From Corallincola platygyrae (lineage in GTDB: Bacteria > Pseudomonadota > Gammaproteobacteria > Enterobacterales > Neiellaceae): a DNA stretch of 64,000 bases. Below the pieces are notes generated by a model. The model ran no database searches. It worked only from the letters and a program-made list of their open reading frames with translations, and was not told the DNA's origin. The position numbers were made by a program, and so were the translations under genes. The DNA lies in NCBI RefSeq assembly GCF_039544265.1, contig NZ_BAABLI010000008.1, forward strand, positions 248,001 to 312,000, written 5' to 3'. The first letter of the stretch is position 1. Each line of letters begins with the position of its first letter. Positions 35,260-44,298 of the stretch are shown piece after piece.

Positions 35260-35291
35260 ACTAACTTCAGTTAGTAACCTTACTTACTAAC
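35260..35291. promoter_or_regulatory. Candidate operator between nemA and the divergent gene
   Basis: ACTAAC-TTCA-GTTAGT (35260-35275) overlaps GTTAGTAA (35270-35277), which pairs perfectly with TTACTAAC (35284-35291). The three half-sites ACTAAC/GTTAGT form an array typical of operators for dimeric repressors. It lies 16 bases before the divergent start at 35307 and about 150 bases from nemA. Confidence 0.6.
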
Positions 35292-35306
35292 GCAATGGAG
35301 TGCCCT

Positions 35307-36368
35307 ATGGCAGAGATTCTAAGCTCTTTGTCATCGACCCCGCTGCCTACCATTCTGGTGGTGGCGGGACTCGTATTTCTTTTTTTGAGCATTGGTGGCC
35401 AACTCGGTGCTCAGTTGGCAACCCCCAAAATCAAACGATCGGTGGCAGGTGCTATTGGTGGTCTCCTGCTTGTTTTTGGCTTGGGTCTCTACTTCGTTGA
35501 CAAGTCTCCGGACACAACAGAAAAAGAAGTTGCGAAAAAAAGTGAGCTTCCTGCCGATGAAAGTGAGCAAGTGGAAGAAGGGCACCGTCTGAGAGCAGAG
35601 AAATTCCAAGAAGGGTTGATTGTTCATACCCAGTCAAACTTCCACCTTTATGATGGCCAGCTAACGCTTAGTTTGCAGGGGCAGCACCTGCAGGGAAGCG
35701 CAGAGATTATGGGAACTGATACATCTCAATTAGAGATATTGTCAGAAGAGGCTGGACGGCCAACGGTTCTGAAGCTGACCATTGTTAAAGAGCAGGTTGA
35801 TACTAAAGTTATTCTGGGTGAAGAAGAGAGTGTGACTTCGGAATCCGGCATATTTGAAGGGCATAGCCTGCTGATACAATACAAGCAGGGGCAATGGCAA
35901 AAGCAATTGTTAGGTGCAGAGCCAACCGAGCAGCAACGTCGGGAGCTGAAAACGGGTTATACCGATGACTTCGAGAGTTACCCTGATGGTATGGTAGCTC
36001 TTGGTGAGAGCTGGCAATTTGAAGGCGCAGAACTGGCTCAACTGATGGGGTTTGGCAGTTACCTGAGTGTCGATGGAAGTGCCACCATGAAATTTCTTGA
36101 GGTGGTGGAATACGAGGGCGAAACCTGTGCACTAATCACCCTTCAGCGATTGGAGATGACTGCAATAACATTGGATGGTGACGGCAATGAGGTAACTTTG
36201 AATTTTGGAGGTGAGGGACGAGTGTATCGTTCTCTCGATCGCTTTATCGACCGCCAGGTAGATTTCAATGGCAATATGAAAATGCAGACCGAAGCAGTTA
36301 TGGAAGGCCAAAAAGTGGGTATCGCAATTAATGGCCCGGTAACTATTTCTGTGCAGTCGAACACCTGA
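35307..36368 (+). CDS. Two-helix membrane protein of unknown function
   Basis: The 353-residue protein starts at ATG 35307 (MAEILSSLSSTPLPTIL), preceded by GGAG; an ATG at 35295 is open but lacks a ribosome site. Two N-terminal membrane helices (about residues 15-36 and 46-65) are followed by a long beta-rich domain (about 85-350) with no recognised signature. It is divergent from nemA and close to the candidate operator, so the same regulator could control it. It ends at a strong terminator. Confidence 0.6.
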   Translation: MAEILSSLSSTPLPTILVVAGLVFLFLSIGGQLGAQLATPKIKRSVAGAIGGLLLVFGLGLYFVDKSPDTTEKEVAKKSELPADESEQVEEGHRLRAEKFQEGLIVHTQSNFHLYDGQLTLSLQGQHLQGSAEIMGTDTSQLEILSEEAGRPTVLKLTIVKEQVDTKVILGEEESVTSESGIFEGHSLLIQYKQGQWQKQLLGAEPTEQQRRELKTGYTDDFESYPDGMVALGESWQFEGAELAQLMGFGSYLSVDGSATMKFLEVVEYEGETCALITLQRLEMTAITLDGDGNEVTLNFGGEGRVYRSLDRFIDRQVDFNGNMKMQTEAVMEGQKVGIAINGPVTISVQSNT

Positions 36369-36380
36369 CGTCCCGCGCAC

Positions 36381-36410
36381 AAAAAAGGCATCCGTTTGGA
36401 TGCCTTTTTT
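36381..36410. terminator. Bidirectional terminator
   Basis: AAAAAAGGCATCC (36381-36393) pairs with GGATGCCTTTTTT (36398-36410), a perfect 13-base stem with T-runs on both strands, between convergent genes. Confidence 0.95.
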
Positions 36411-36426
36411 GTTCGTCAACCGCGGA

Positions 36427-37008
36427 CTAGCGACGGCGAGCGGCTGTCAGTCCGAGACCGGCGAGAACCATCAGCAAGATAGCTGATGGGGCTGGTACAT
36501 CTTGGCCCACGTATTCGTTGATGATCATGTTATCCAGTACCCAGTGCTGGCCAGAACCTGCATTGGGGGTCGTGTCTACATAACCATTTGGATCAACCGA
36601 GATTGTCAGTTGATCGATGCCTACCCAGTTGAAAATAGCCTCAAATGGAGAGGTGCTGACATCCAGATAGTCAGTGTAAAGCAGTTGGCCATCATTTAAG
36701 CCCTCAACCATCAACGTTTGAGTGCCCCAAGCGCCAGCAATGGCAAATGAGCCGAGGTCAAAAACGCCGTTAACATCGGCCAAAACAAAATCAGATGGTG
36801 ACGCTGCGAAAGGATTGAATGCAAAACCATTGCTACCAGTGAACACCTGCATCGCGTCGTAACCAGAAGTCGCGCTCTGACTGCCTGAGCCCGTAGTCAC
36901 TTCTGTGTAGTTGAATATTGGATCAAGACCTGACTCAAAATCGATCAGTGATGCGTGGCTCACACCGGATACTGCTAGTAATGCCGCAGCAGCAATGTAC
37001 TTCTTCAT
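36427..37008 (-). CDS. PEP-CTERM-like sorting-signal protein
   Basis: The 193-residue protein has a signal peptide (MKKYIAAAALLAVSGVSHA) and a beta-rich body with features of small secreted, sometimes calcium-binding, PEP-CTERM proteins (SATSGYDAMQVFTGSNGFAF). It ends with a variant sorting tail VPAPSAILLM, a hydrophobic helix and ARRR. Export through an exosortase is inferred. It is a second PEP-CTERM protein in this window; the two bodies are not alike. Confidence 0.8.
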   Translation of the reverse strand: MKKYIAAAALLAVSGVSHASLIDFESGLDPIFNYTEVTTGSGSQSATSGYDAMQVFTGSNGFAFNPFAASPSDFVLADVNGVFDLGSFAIAGAWGTQTLMVEGLNDGQLLYTDYLDVSTSPFEAIFNWVGIDQLTISVDPNGYVDTTPNAGSGQHWVLDNMIINEYVGQDVPAPSAILLMVLAGLGLTAARRR

Positions 37009-37259
37009 TTTGTTTCATCCTTGTTTAAAAAGCCTGATAGGCAAATTTGCATTAAGTTACTCAAAAGAACTGGGTGAGCTAAAGGCAAAAATCATTCCAT
37101 TGATGTTAACTTTATGTATTTAAATGAATTAACGAATACTCTAGAAGGCAAAGCCATTTGTTTGGTAAAAAAGTCTGACATCTATCTATCTGAAATAAAT
37201 AACTTGTTTCAGCTTTAATGTGGTTTTTAGGCTGTTCCGTTATTTTTTGCGCTGAAGGA

Positions 37260-38141
37260 TTACAATGCCAGTTTTGGCTGAATAAAATCCAAAAAAGCGG
37301 TTATACGTCTTGAAACGGCAGAAGAGCGATAGAAAACGGCATTGATCGATTCTCGTTCTTTATCGCTGCTGCGTTCCGATTCCAGAAGTGCCACTAGGCG
37401 CCCTTGTGCAATATCTTCACTCACCATAAAGCCCGATAAGCAACTGATTCCGTTGCCACTCAAGGTTAACTGACGCACGGTTTCACCGTTGCTGGCGCTT
37501 AGTGTTGGCTCTGTTTCCAGGCCGCCAGCCAGTGGCCATCGATTCAGGGTTTTAGGGCTGATGAAACCTATAAGCTCGTGCTGTGCCAATTGGGAACTTG
37601 TGCTTGGATAGCCTCTCCTTGCCAGGTACTCAGGCGATGCAACGATGTAAAGCTTGCTGTAGCCCATTGGTCGAGCGTGCAGACTTGAGTCTGAAAGTTT
37701 ACCCACACGAATAGCCACATCAGTCCGATTTTCTAACAGGTCGATAAAACCTTCGTTGCTGGTCAGTTCTAACTGGATATCCGGGTAAGCCTGATGAAAC
37801 GCTTGAACCAGAGGAACCAACTGGTGAAGAACAAATGGACTGGCTGCATCGACTCGCAATCGTCCCTGTGGCAACTTGTCACCGGTATTCAGTTCCTCTT
37901 CTGCTCGCTGTAGTTGCTGGAGTCCTATTCTGACGCCATCTACATAGCGCCTTCCCTCTTCAGTTAACTCTACGCGGCGGGTGGTGCGGTTAAGCAGTGA
38001 GGTGTTTAGTTGTTGCTCCAGCCGGCTAACGGCTCTGGAAACCTTGGCGACTTGCAGGTCTAACGCATCAGCAGCGGCTGAAAAGCCGCCGCTATCGACC
38101 ACAGCAAGCAGAAGTTCAATATCATCTGAGCGAGCTTTCAT
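37260..38141 (-). CDS. LysR family transcriptional regulator
   Basis: The 293-residue protein has the LysR winged helix at residues 1-62 (AVVDSGGFSAAADALDLQVAKVSRAVSRLEQQL) and a periplasmic-binding-protein-like effector domain (about 90-290). The subgroup with SRAVSRLEQQLNTSLLNRTTRRVELTEEGRRY often regulates neighbouring oxidoreductase genes. No such divergent gene is directly adjacent here; a DUF1287 gene lies upstream in the same orientation. Targets cannot be predicted. Confidence 0.93.
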   Translation of the reverse strand: MKARSDDIELLLAVVDSGGFSAAADALDLQVAKVSRAVSRLEQQLNTSLLNRTTRRVELTEEGRRYVDGVRIGLQQLQRAEEELNTGDKLPQGRLRVDAASPFVLHQLVPLVQAFHQAYPDIQLELTSNEGFIDLLENRTDVAIRVGKLSDSSLHARPMGYSKLYIVASPEYLARRGYPSTSSQLAQHELIGFISPKTLNRWPLAGGLETEPTLSASNGETVRQLTLSGNGISCLSGFMVSEDIAQGRLVALLESERSSDKERESINAVFYRSSAVSRRITAFLDFIQPKLAL

Positions 38142-38252
38142 TGCAGTTTTTACAAAAATAATCAGCTATCTGTTTTAAAAACAGTGTAATTGAGACGACT
38201 GATTGTTCAAACCTGTGCAGCTTTTTGTTACTGCCAGTCTGCTCGTTGTTCG

Positions 38253-38840
38253 CTACCAGTAGCGGTAATGCCCCGTGATCGGGTAGTCGAACAGCATGTC
38301 GTCCAGCTCCGGTCCCCGGCCAATGTTGTGCACTATCATCGGTCTACCACTGTCTTCATCGTAGGTATTGGTCACTATGCCAATATGGGGAAGGTTTCCT
38401 GGCAGCATCCAGGTCACCAGGTCGCCCGGCTCATAGTCTTTGCTTTCCTTGGTGACCGGGATGGATTCTCCATGACGACTGAAAAACACTTGAAGATTGG
38501 GAACCCGGCGGTGATCGATGTTGGGGTCAGGTTTGGTGAGCCCCCAGATGCGATTGGAAGGGTACTTCGAAAAGTGCAAGGTCATATCCTCATGCACTCT
38601 CTGCTGAAGATCTATGCCCAGCATGCGATAAGCGCGGACAACGACGTCGGTACACACGCCTATGTTTGCGGGTACATCCCCATTGGGATAGGGAATAGCG
38701 ATGTAGCTGCCATCATAAGTCACTTCATGCTGAGTTCTAGCGTATGCAGCTTGCACCACGGCCAGCTGAGGCGTTGCAGCATAAATGGGGTCGTACATCG
38801 CCGCATTAGTAACTAACTGTGACATAAGCCAAAACAACAT
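38253..38840 (-). CDS. DUF1287 family protein
   Basis: The 195-residue protein has a short N-terminal signal-like segment and DUF1287 blocks: VCTDVVVRAYRMLGIDLQQRVHEDM, YPNGDVPANIGVCTD, PGDLVTWMLPGNLPHIGIV and IVHNIGRGPELDDML. The CTD and PHIGIV motifs resemble NlpC/P60-like Cys-His hydrolases acting on the cell wall. That is an inference from motif shape. A separate promoter upstream faces the AraC-type gene. Confidence 0.82.
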   Translation of the reverse strand: MLFWLMSQLVTNAAMYDPIYAATPQLAVVQAAYARTQHEVTYDGSYIAIPYPNGDVPANIGVCTDVVVRAYRMLGIDLQQRVHEDMTLHFSKYPSNRIWGLTKPDPNIDHRRVPNLQVFFSRHGESIPVTKESKDYEPGDLVTWMLPGNLPHIGIVTNTYDEDSGRPMIVHNIGRGPELDDMLFDYPITGHYRYW

Positions 38841-38962
38841 TGATTGACCTCCTGTCCTGTGTCTGAAAGTGTCACTATAAGGTTTGAAACGCCCTAACTA
38901 AGAGATAGGGGCAATTACAATCAGATCCATTCGACGTAAAAAGTCAGACAAAGGTAAATCAG

Positions 38963-40498
38963 GTGACATCAGAGAGTCAGAGCACAGAGCTATTGGTGCA
39001 GCAGCAGCTGGATTTGTCTTATCAGCACCTGCCCATTAAATCGATGGAGCTGACCCATGGGCGTTACACCTTAGACAACCTGCTGTCTCACGCAGATTAC
39101 CAGTTGTTGGCCTGGCCAAACCTGGAACATGGGCTGCATGCATGGGCCCGACTTTTCACTTTGCTTACCAGCGGTATTGTTATCTCTATTCGTCACCATG
39201 GAAGTGGTCTTGCGGTTAGGTTTGAGAGCGAACAGCCGTTGCCATTGTGGTTGCTGCATCTTATCCGCGCTTTGGATTTGCGTTTGTCCGAGTTTAACCA
39301 GGAGGAATCAGAGAATTGGCAGTGGGAGTTTGTCCAGCGGGAGTGTTGGCAGGAAGCCAGTAAGCTGGGACTAACTCACTGTAGCCGGGGGAAGATGAAC
39401 CAGCTATTGGTTCCCTATGCTCTGAAGCAGGCTGAGTATGGTGGTCAGCTTCCAAAGGTGCCTCAGTTACTTGATTACTATCGACAACAACTCCTCAAAG
39501 ATCCCGGCCCATCGTTATCGTTGGTAGAACAGTGCAAGCAAACGTTAACCAAGGCATTGCCGCAGGTGCTGCAACTGGAGCAGCTAGCGGGTGAACTTGG
39601 CATGTCGGGCCGAAATCTGCAGCGGCAATTGAAGCTTTCCGGGGTCTCATACAGTGCCTTGTTATCGGAAGTCCGGCAGATCCAGGCGCGTGCAAGGCTG
39701 GCAGATACTGATATCTCAGTGCGCCGTTTGGCGACCGAGTTGGGGTTTTCGGAACCCAGTAACTTCATTCGTGCATTTCGCCAGCTTGAAGGCTGCTCGC
39801 CCAGTGACTATCGGAAACTGGTAAAACAACATCAAATTTCCCCCGAACATCTTCCCATTCGTTTTCTTTACGCTGAGAACCTGTTGCAAACGGAGTGGCG
39901 TAATAACCGACGGGGAGCAAGAGTTTGGATGGAGGTCAGGAACATTGCTTTTACCAAGAGTGTGGAAGTGTTGTGTGAGGATCTGGATGGGGTATGGCGT
40001 GGCTACCCAGCCAACTTTGAACGCTGGTTAGGTCCAGGGCGAGAGCTTTGGGTGAGTGGAAACATTGCAGTGTTTGATCCGCTTCGCTTTCGGTTGCAGT
40101 TTCGTGCTGATAATCGCCTGTATGTAGATGATAACAATGGCCATGGCTATGGCTTGACCGCCAAAGAGCGTTATTTGCTCGGTGAGCAGGCGATTGCGCC
40201 GCTGTCTTTGGAGCAGTTTGAATTGCCTGACGGTCAGAGAATGCTTACTGGCCGGGTTTTGACCCATAGTTACGGTGAGGACCAATTACGCGGAATCGCC
40301 AGTGACCATGCCTGGCTTGCACCGCAGGAATTTGAAGCTAAGATCTCCAACCACAATCAGCGTGGTGTCATCTGTTGGCAGTTTGCCGCTACTTTGCCAC
40401 CCGGTAAGCAACTCTGGCTCCGCTTTGAGCATCATAGCGAGGAGGGACGGCTGATTGACGATAATGGTGGCGAAGGCTATCGCCCAAGAGATTTCTAA
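38963..40498 (+). CDS. AraC-type regulator fused to two CBM21-like carbohydrate-binding modules
   Basis: This 511-residue protein has an N-terminal region of unknown fold (about 1-195; no usual cupin sugar-binding domain is evident), an AraC helix-turn-helix pair at about 203-287 (LEQLAGELGMSGRNLQRQLK and VRRLATELGFSEPSNFIRAF) and then two C-terminal modules. Module one (about 319-396) has a CBM21 pattern: VRNIAFTKSVEVLCED, W, and DDNNGHGY. Module two (about 424-506) is a diverged copy ending DDNGGEGY. CBM21 domains bind starch and glycogen. A DNA-binding protein with such modules at its C-terminus is unusual, since AraC proteins normally end with the HTH. It lies directly upstream of a large amylase gene in the same direction, so it is probably its starch-responsive regulator. 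The family identity of the modules is by eye. Confidence 0.85.
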   Translation: MTSESQSTELLVQQQLDLSYQHLPIKSMELTHGRYTLDNLLSHADYQLLAWPNLEHGLHAWARLFTLLTSGIVISIRHHGSGLAVRFESEQPLPLWLLHLIRALDLRLSEFNQEESENWQWEFVQRECWQEASKLGLTHCSRGKMNQLLVPYALKQAEYGGQLPKVPQLLDYYRQQLLKDPGPSLSLVEQCKQTLTKALPQVLQLEQLAGELGMSGRNLQRQLKLSGVSYSALLSEVRQIQARARLADTDISVRRLATELGFSEPSNFIRAFRQLEGCSPSDYRKLVKQHQISPEHLPIRFLYAENLLQTEWRNNRRGARVWMEVRNIAFTKSVEVLCEDLDGVWRGYPANFERWLGPGRELWVSGNIAVFDPLRFRLQFRADNRLYVDDNNGHGYGLTAKERYLLGEQAIAPLSLEQFELPDGQRMLTGRVLTHSYGEDQLRGIASDHAWLAPQEFEAKISNHNQRGVICWQFAATLPPGKQLWLRFEHHSEEGRLIDDNGGEGYRPRDF

Positions 40499-40568
40499 AA
40501 GATTTACCTTTCCCTAAATTGTTAACCTGATCACAACCGCTTTTTGATTGCGTAATAAGACCATGCAT

Positions 40569-40585
40569 TTGTCGTGATATGACAA
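40569..40585 (+). promoter_or_regulatory. Inverted repeat in the amylase promoter region
   Basis: TTGTC-GTGATAT-GACAA lies 111 bases before the amylase start and about 70 bases after the regulator stop. It could be the operator of the AraC-CBM regulator or a CRP-like site; neither is certain. Confidence 0.35.
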
Positions 40586-40695
40586 TTTGTTTTGCTTGTC
40601 ATGCTTTATCCTTGCTGTCGATTTATTAGGCAACCGCGATGGTGTTCGGCCGGACCAAAGCGGATTATTGGAAAACAAGCAAAGGTAAATATGCT

Positions 40696-43600
40696 ATGAA
40701 CGCCAAAAATGGATGGCTGAAGCCCAGTCTTCTAGCGCTTTCTGTGTCCGTCGCACTGCTCGGCGGTTGCTCCGATGATGACGACGATGATCCGGTCGTA
40801 TGTGAGTGGCCGCAGGTCGCGAATGAAGCCCAAAATGAGTGCATCGAGGGGCGAAATCTTCATGTAGCATCACCCGACTGGCGTGATCAGATTATCTATT
40901 TTTTGATGATCGACCGTTTCAATGATGGTGACAGTTCAAATAATGACCAAGCTGGTTACTACGATCCCAGTCGAGAAAGCCACTACAGCGGGGGCGATTT
41001 AAGCGGTATTGAGGCGCGAGTTGATTACATTAAGGCGCTGGGTGCGACCTCTATCTGGATCACGCCACCAGTGGCTAATCAGTGGTGGGATCCCTTCAAT
41101 CAGTTTTCCGGTTATCACGGATACTGGACCCGCAATTTTATGGCCGTCGATGAGCATTACGGCGACTTGGAAACCTATAAAAACCTGTCTCATGCACTGC
41201 ATGAAAACGGCATGTATCTGATTCAGGATATTGTGGCCAACCACACCGGTAACTTCTTCCGCTATGACGGCACTTACAATCCTGACGACACAGCAGAGAA
41301 CTTCACTCTAATCGCAGACAATGTTCCAGTCACCGCGCCTGTGCAGGCCCCGTTCGATCAGAATGACAGGACCAATCCAGATCACGTTGCGGCTGATATT
41401 TACCACTGGACGCCAGACATCAGTGATTTTCAGGATGAGCAGCAAGAGCTCTATTACCAACTGTCTGGCCTGGATGATCTGAATACTGAAAATCCTGCTG
41501 TACTGGCGGCGATGAAAGAAAACTATCGCTATTGGATCCAGGAAGTGGGTGTTGATGCTTTTCGCGTAGATACAGCCAAGTTTGTTGGGCACGATTTCTG
41601 GCACAGTTTCTTCCATGATGATGACGGTATTGAAGCCGCTGCAATGGCAACGGGACGTTCAGACTTCCACTATTTTGGTGAAGTATTTGAAGCGTCCGAT
41701 CCTTTGATGAATAACGGTGAGCTGAAGCTAGCTAGTTATGAGGGAACGGCAGAACGCCCAGAATTTAAATCACTGATTGGCTTCCCGCTCTACTCTGAAT
41801 TGAGTCGTGTTTTTGCTGAAGGCCAGCCCAGTGAGTTCCTGAGTTACCGCCTTGACCAACATATGACGGCATACCAGAACCCTTGGATCGTGCCCAACTT
41901 TGTGGATAACCATGACGTTGCCCGTTTCCTGTCGAAGGGCTCGCTGCCGGGACTTAAGCAGGCGCTGACGACCATTCTGACTATCCCAGGTATTCCAGTG
42001 ATCTGGCAGGGCACAGAGCAGGCACTGAATGAACCGCGTCAGGCGATGTTTGCCGGTGGTTATCTGAGTGACGAAGACCAGTTTGATATGGAATCAGAGA
42101 TGTTCCAGTTTATTGCTGAGCTGGCCCAGATCCGTACCTCAAACCCTGTCTTCACCCGCGGTGATATGACCATGCTGGCGGACAACGTCGCGGCGCCTGG
42201 CGTACTGGCTTATCAGCGTAGTTATGAGGGGCAAAACGCCTTTATTATTTTCAATACGGCAGACAATGCCACCTTGGTAAATGGTCTCGATACCGGCCTG
42301 CCAAATGGCACAGTGCTGACTCTTTTAGCCGGTGAAAACCACAGTGAAAATGTCACTGTTGGCTTTGATGGCAAAGTGACTATGTCACTGGATCCTCGTG
42401 CAGCACTGGTATTGATGCAATCTACCGAAACCGGTGATGTCGCGCCGGGCGATCAGATGGTTACCGTGAATGAAGATATTGATGGTACGACATTAACTGA
42501 AAACACTCTGCTGACAGGATCTGTGACTGCGGCTAACAGCGAACTACTGCTGGTCGTTGACGGTAATCTGGATATGGCGATACCAGTGACTGCTGACGGT
42601 AACGGTGATTGGCAGACGGTGATCCCGGTTGAAAACTTCGTTGCCGGTGTCAGTCAGCACCAAGTGGAAGTGTTTGCTGAAGACCTGATGGTGGCCAGCG
42701 AGCAGATTCGTTTTACCTCTGATGTCGCGCCAACAGGTGTTGAAGTTTCCCAAGACGATTTGCTGGATGATGATAACGGTCCGAACGGCGGTTACACCTA
42801 TCCACAGGATGAAAGCTACAGCCGACAGCAGGATATTGAGCAGGTGTCCTTGCTGGCCTCTGGCAGCAACCTGACTGTGACACTGAAAATGCAAGAGATC
42901 ACCCAGACTTGGAACCCAACCAACGGCTTTGATCATGCATCCTTGCACCTGTTCTTTGACCTGCCAGGTCAGGAAGGTTTGACAGTATTACCTGAGTTGA
43001 ATGCTGCGGCACCGGCTGACTTTAGCTGGAACCTAGCGCACCGTGTGTATGGTTGGAACAACCTGATGTACGGCACCGAAGGCGCTGATGCCGATACTCG
43101 TGGTGAAAACCTGGGTTTTGCTCCGACGGTAGAAGTAGATGCTGAAGCACGCACTATTTCATTCAGCTACGACGGTAATGCACTAGGAGTTGCTGACTGG
43201 ACCGATGCTAAGGTTTATGCCGCCACTTGGGATATAGACGGCATTTCGGACAGCCTGCGTACACTTAGCCCTGCAGGTGCGCAATGGGAATTCGGTGGCG
43301 GTGAAGCTAGTGAGCCGAAGATCATGGATGACATTGAGCCTATCACTGTGCCTTTTGCCGGCGTGCGAGTGGACGATGCAACAGGCGATGAAGCCTACAG
43401 CTATCCGCAGGATGAGAGTTATGGCCAACAACAGGACATAGTTCAGGCATCCGCCAGCGCCAATGGCAGTAATATTACATTGACTGTGAAAATGGCAGAG
43501 GTGACGGATACCTGGAATCCCACCAATGGCTTTGACCATGTCAGCTTTACAATCTTCATTGACGTAAATGAAGGTGAAGGTGCCACTGTGATGCCAAAGC

Positions 43601-43959
43601 TCAATGGCAGTGTACCGGATGGCATGCAGTGGGACGTGATGACACGTAGCTACGGCTGGAACAATGCCGCATACAGTGCCGAAGGCGCCACTGCGGATGA
43701 GTGGGGTGCGCCAGTGGCGCAAGCGCCAGCGATTAGTGTGAACAAAGAAGCGGGTACCATCACCTTCCAGTTCAGCGCTGCTATGTTGGGCAATCCGCTG
43801 AGTGTTGATGGCGCGCAAATCTATATTACGACCTGGGATATCGATGGCATCTCAGATAGCTATCGCAGCATCTCAACGGAAGACGCACAGTGGGAGTTTG
43901 GCGGCGGTCAGCCGACGGATACCAAGGTGCAGGACGATGTAATGATTAGCCTCCCTTAG
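40696..43959 (+). CDS. GH13 alpha-amylase lipoprotein with two C-terminal glucodextranase-C-like domains
   Basis: The 1087-residue protein starts at ATG 40696 and has a signal peptide with lipobox LLGGC followed by an Asp-rich linker. The GH13 barrel (about residues 45-560) shows region I DIVANH (Asp178, His183), region II DAFRVD with nucleophile Asp292, region III FGEVFE with acid/base Glu329 and region IV VDNHD with Asp407. Two related domains follow (about 681-885 and 889-1087), each with YPQDESY, TWNPTNGFDH and WDIDGISDS, resembling the glucodextranase C-terminal module. It should degrade starch or maltodextrin at the cell surface and feed the MalFG transporter. The AraC-CBM gene immediately upstream is its likely regulator. 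Confidence 0.93.
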   Translation: MNAKNGWLKPSLLALSVSVALLGGCSDDDDDDPVVCEWPQVANEAQNECIEGRNLHVASPDWRDQIIYFLMIDRFNDGDSSNNDQAGYYDPSRESHYSGGDLSGIEARVDYIKALGATSIWITPPVANQWWDPFNQFSGYHGYWTRNFMAVDEHYGDLETYKNLSHALHENGMYLIQDIVANHTGNFFRYDGTYNPDDTAENFTLIADNVPVTAPVQAPFDQNDRTNPDHVAADIYHWTPDISDFQDEQQELYYQLSGLDDLNTENPAVLAAMKENYRYWIQEVGVDAFRVDTAKFVGHDFWHSFFHDDDGIEAAAMATGRSDFHYFGEVFEASDPLMNNGELKLASYEGTAERPEFKSLIGFPLYSELSRVFAEGQPSEFLSYRLDQHMTAYQNPWIVPNFVDNHDVARFLSKGSLPGLKQALTTILTIPGIPVIWQGTEQALNEPRQAMFAGGYLSDEDQFDMESEMFQFIAELAQIRTSNPVFTRGDMTMLADNVAAPGVLAYQRSYEGQNAFIIFNTADNATLVNGLDTGLPNGTVLTLLAGENHSENVTVGFDGKVTMSLDPRAALVLMQSTETGDVAPGDQMVTVNEDIDGTTLTENTLLTGSVTAANSELLLVVDGNLDMAIPVTADGNGDWQTVIPVENFVAGVSQHQVEVFAEDLMVASEQIRFTSDVAPTGVEVSQDDLLDDDNGPNGGYTYPQDESYSRQQDIEQVSLLASGSNLTVTLKMQEITQTWNPTNGFDHASLHLFFDLPGQEGLTVLPELNAAAPADFSWNLAHRVYGWNNLMYGTEGADADTRGENLGFAPTVEVDAEARTISFSYDGNALGVADWTDAKVYAATWDIDGISDSLRTLSPAGAQWEFGGGEASEPKIMDDIEPITVPFAGVRVDDATGDEAYSYPQDESYGQQQDIVQASASANGSNITLTVKMAEVTDTWNPTNGFDHVSFTIFIDVNEGEGATVMPKLNGSVPDGMQWDVMTRSYGWNNAAYSAEGATADEWGAPVAQAPAISVNKEAGTITFQFSAAMLGNPLSVDGAQIYITTWDIDGISDSYRSISTEDAQWEFGGGQPTDTKVQDDVMISLP

Positions 43960-44001
43960 TTGTTTGATTAGCGATTAGCTAGCTTACAACTTTTCGTGTA
44001 G

Positions 44002-44025
44002 GGCCCGCTTACGCGGGCCTTTTTT
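44002..44025 (+). terminator. Intrinsic terminator after the amylase gene
   Basis: GGCCCGC (44002-44008) pairs with GCGGGCC (44013-44019) around TTAC, then six T. Repeat cluster C begins at 44026. Confidence 0.93.
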
Positions 44026-44210
44026 ATACCCACTACGCTTCGCGGGGCACGCTGTGTACAGGAAGTACGGTATGACGCGGGTGCACGGATGCACAGGAGC
44101 GGCGATGTACAGGAAGTACGGTATGACGCGGGTGCATGGTACCCAAAACACTGCGTGGGGCATGCCAATGCACAGGAGCGTTGATACCCACTACGTTTCA
44201 CTGGGTGAGC
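44026..44210 (+). repeat. Modular structured repeat cluster, copy C
   Basis: It contains two GTACAGGAAGTACGGTATG units (44057 and 44107), ACTACGCTTCGCGGGGCACG at the start and a diverged copy at the end, and the ACACTGCGTGGGGCATGC block. It lacks the CTCCTGCATTTTCGG module found in A and B, so the modules are combined differently. Confidence 0.9.
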
Positions 44211-44241
44211 TTTAACGCGGGAGTAAAGTTTGCTTCATCTT

Positions 44242-44279
44242 TACCCCCTCTCCAGAGGGAGAGGGTTGGGGTGAGGGGA
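44242..44279. repeat. G/C-biased intergenic repeat related to 11364-11416
   Basis: TACCCCCTCTCC and GGAGAGGG form an inverted repeat around AGAG, followed by TTGGGGTGAGGGG. On the opposite strand it resembles the nrdA-nrdB spacer repeat. Confidence 0.65.
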
Positions 44280-44280
44280 G

Positions 44281-44298
44281 CTAGTCGCTAGCGACTAG
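44281..44298. repeat. Perfect 18-base palindrome
   Basis: CTAGTCGCTAGCGACTAG reads the same on both strands and overlaps the stop codon of the DUF2384 gene. It lacks a T-run and could be a protein-binding site or a hairpin without terminator function. Confidence 0.7.
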
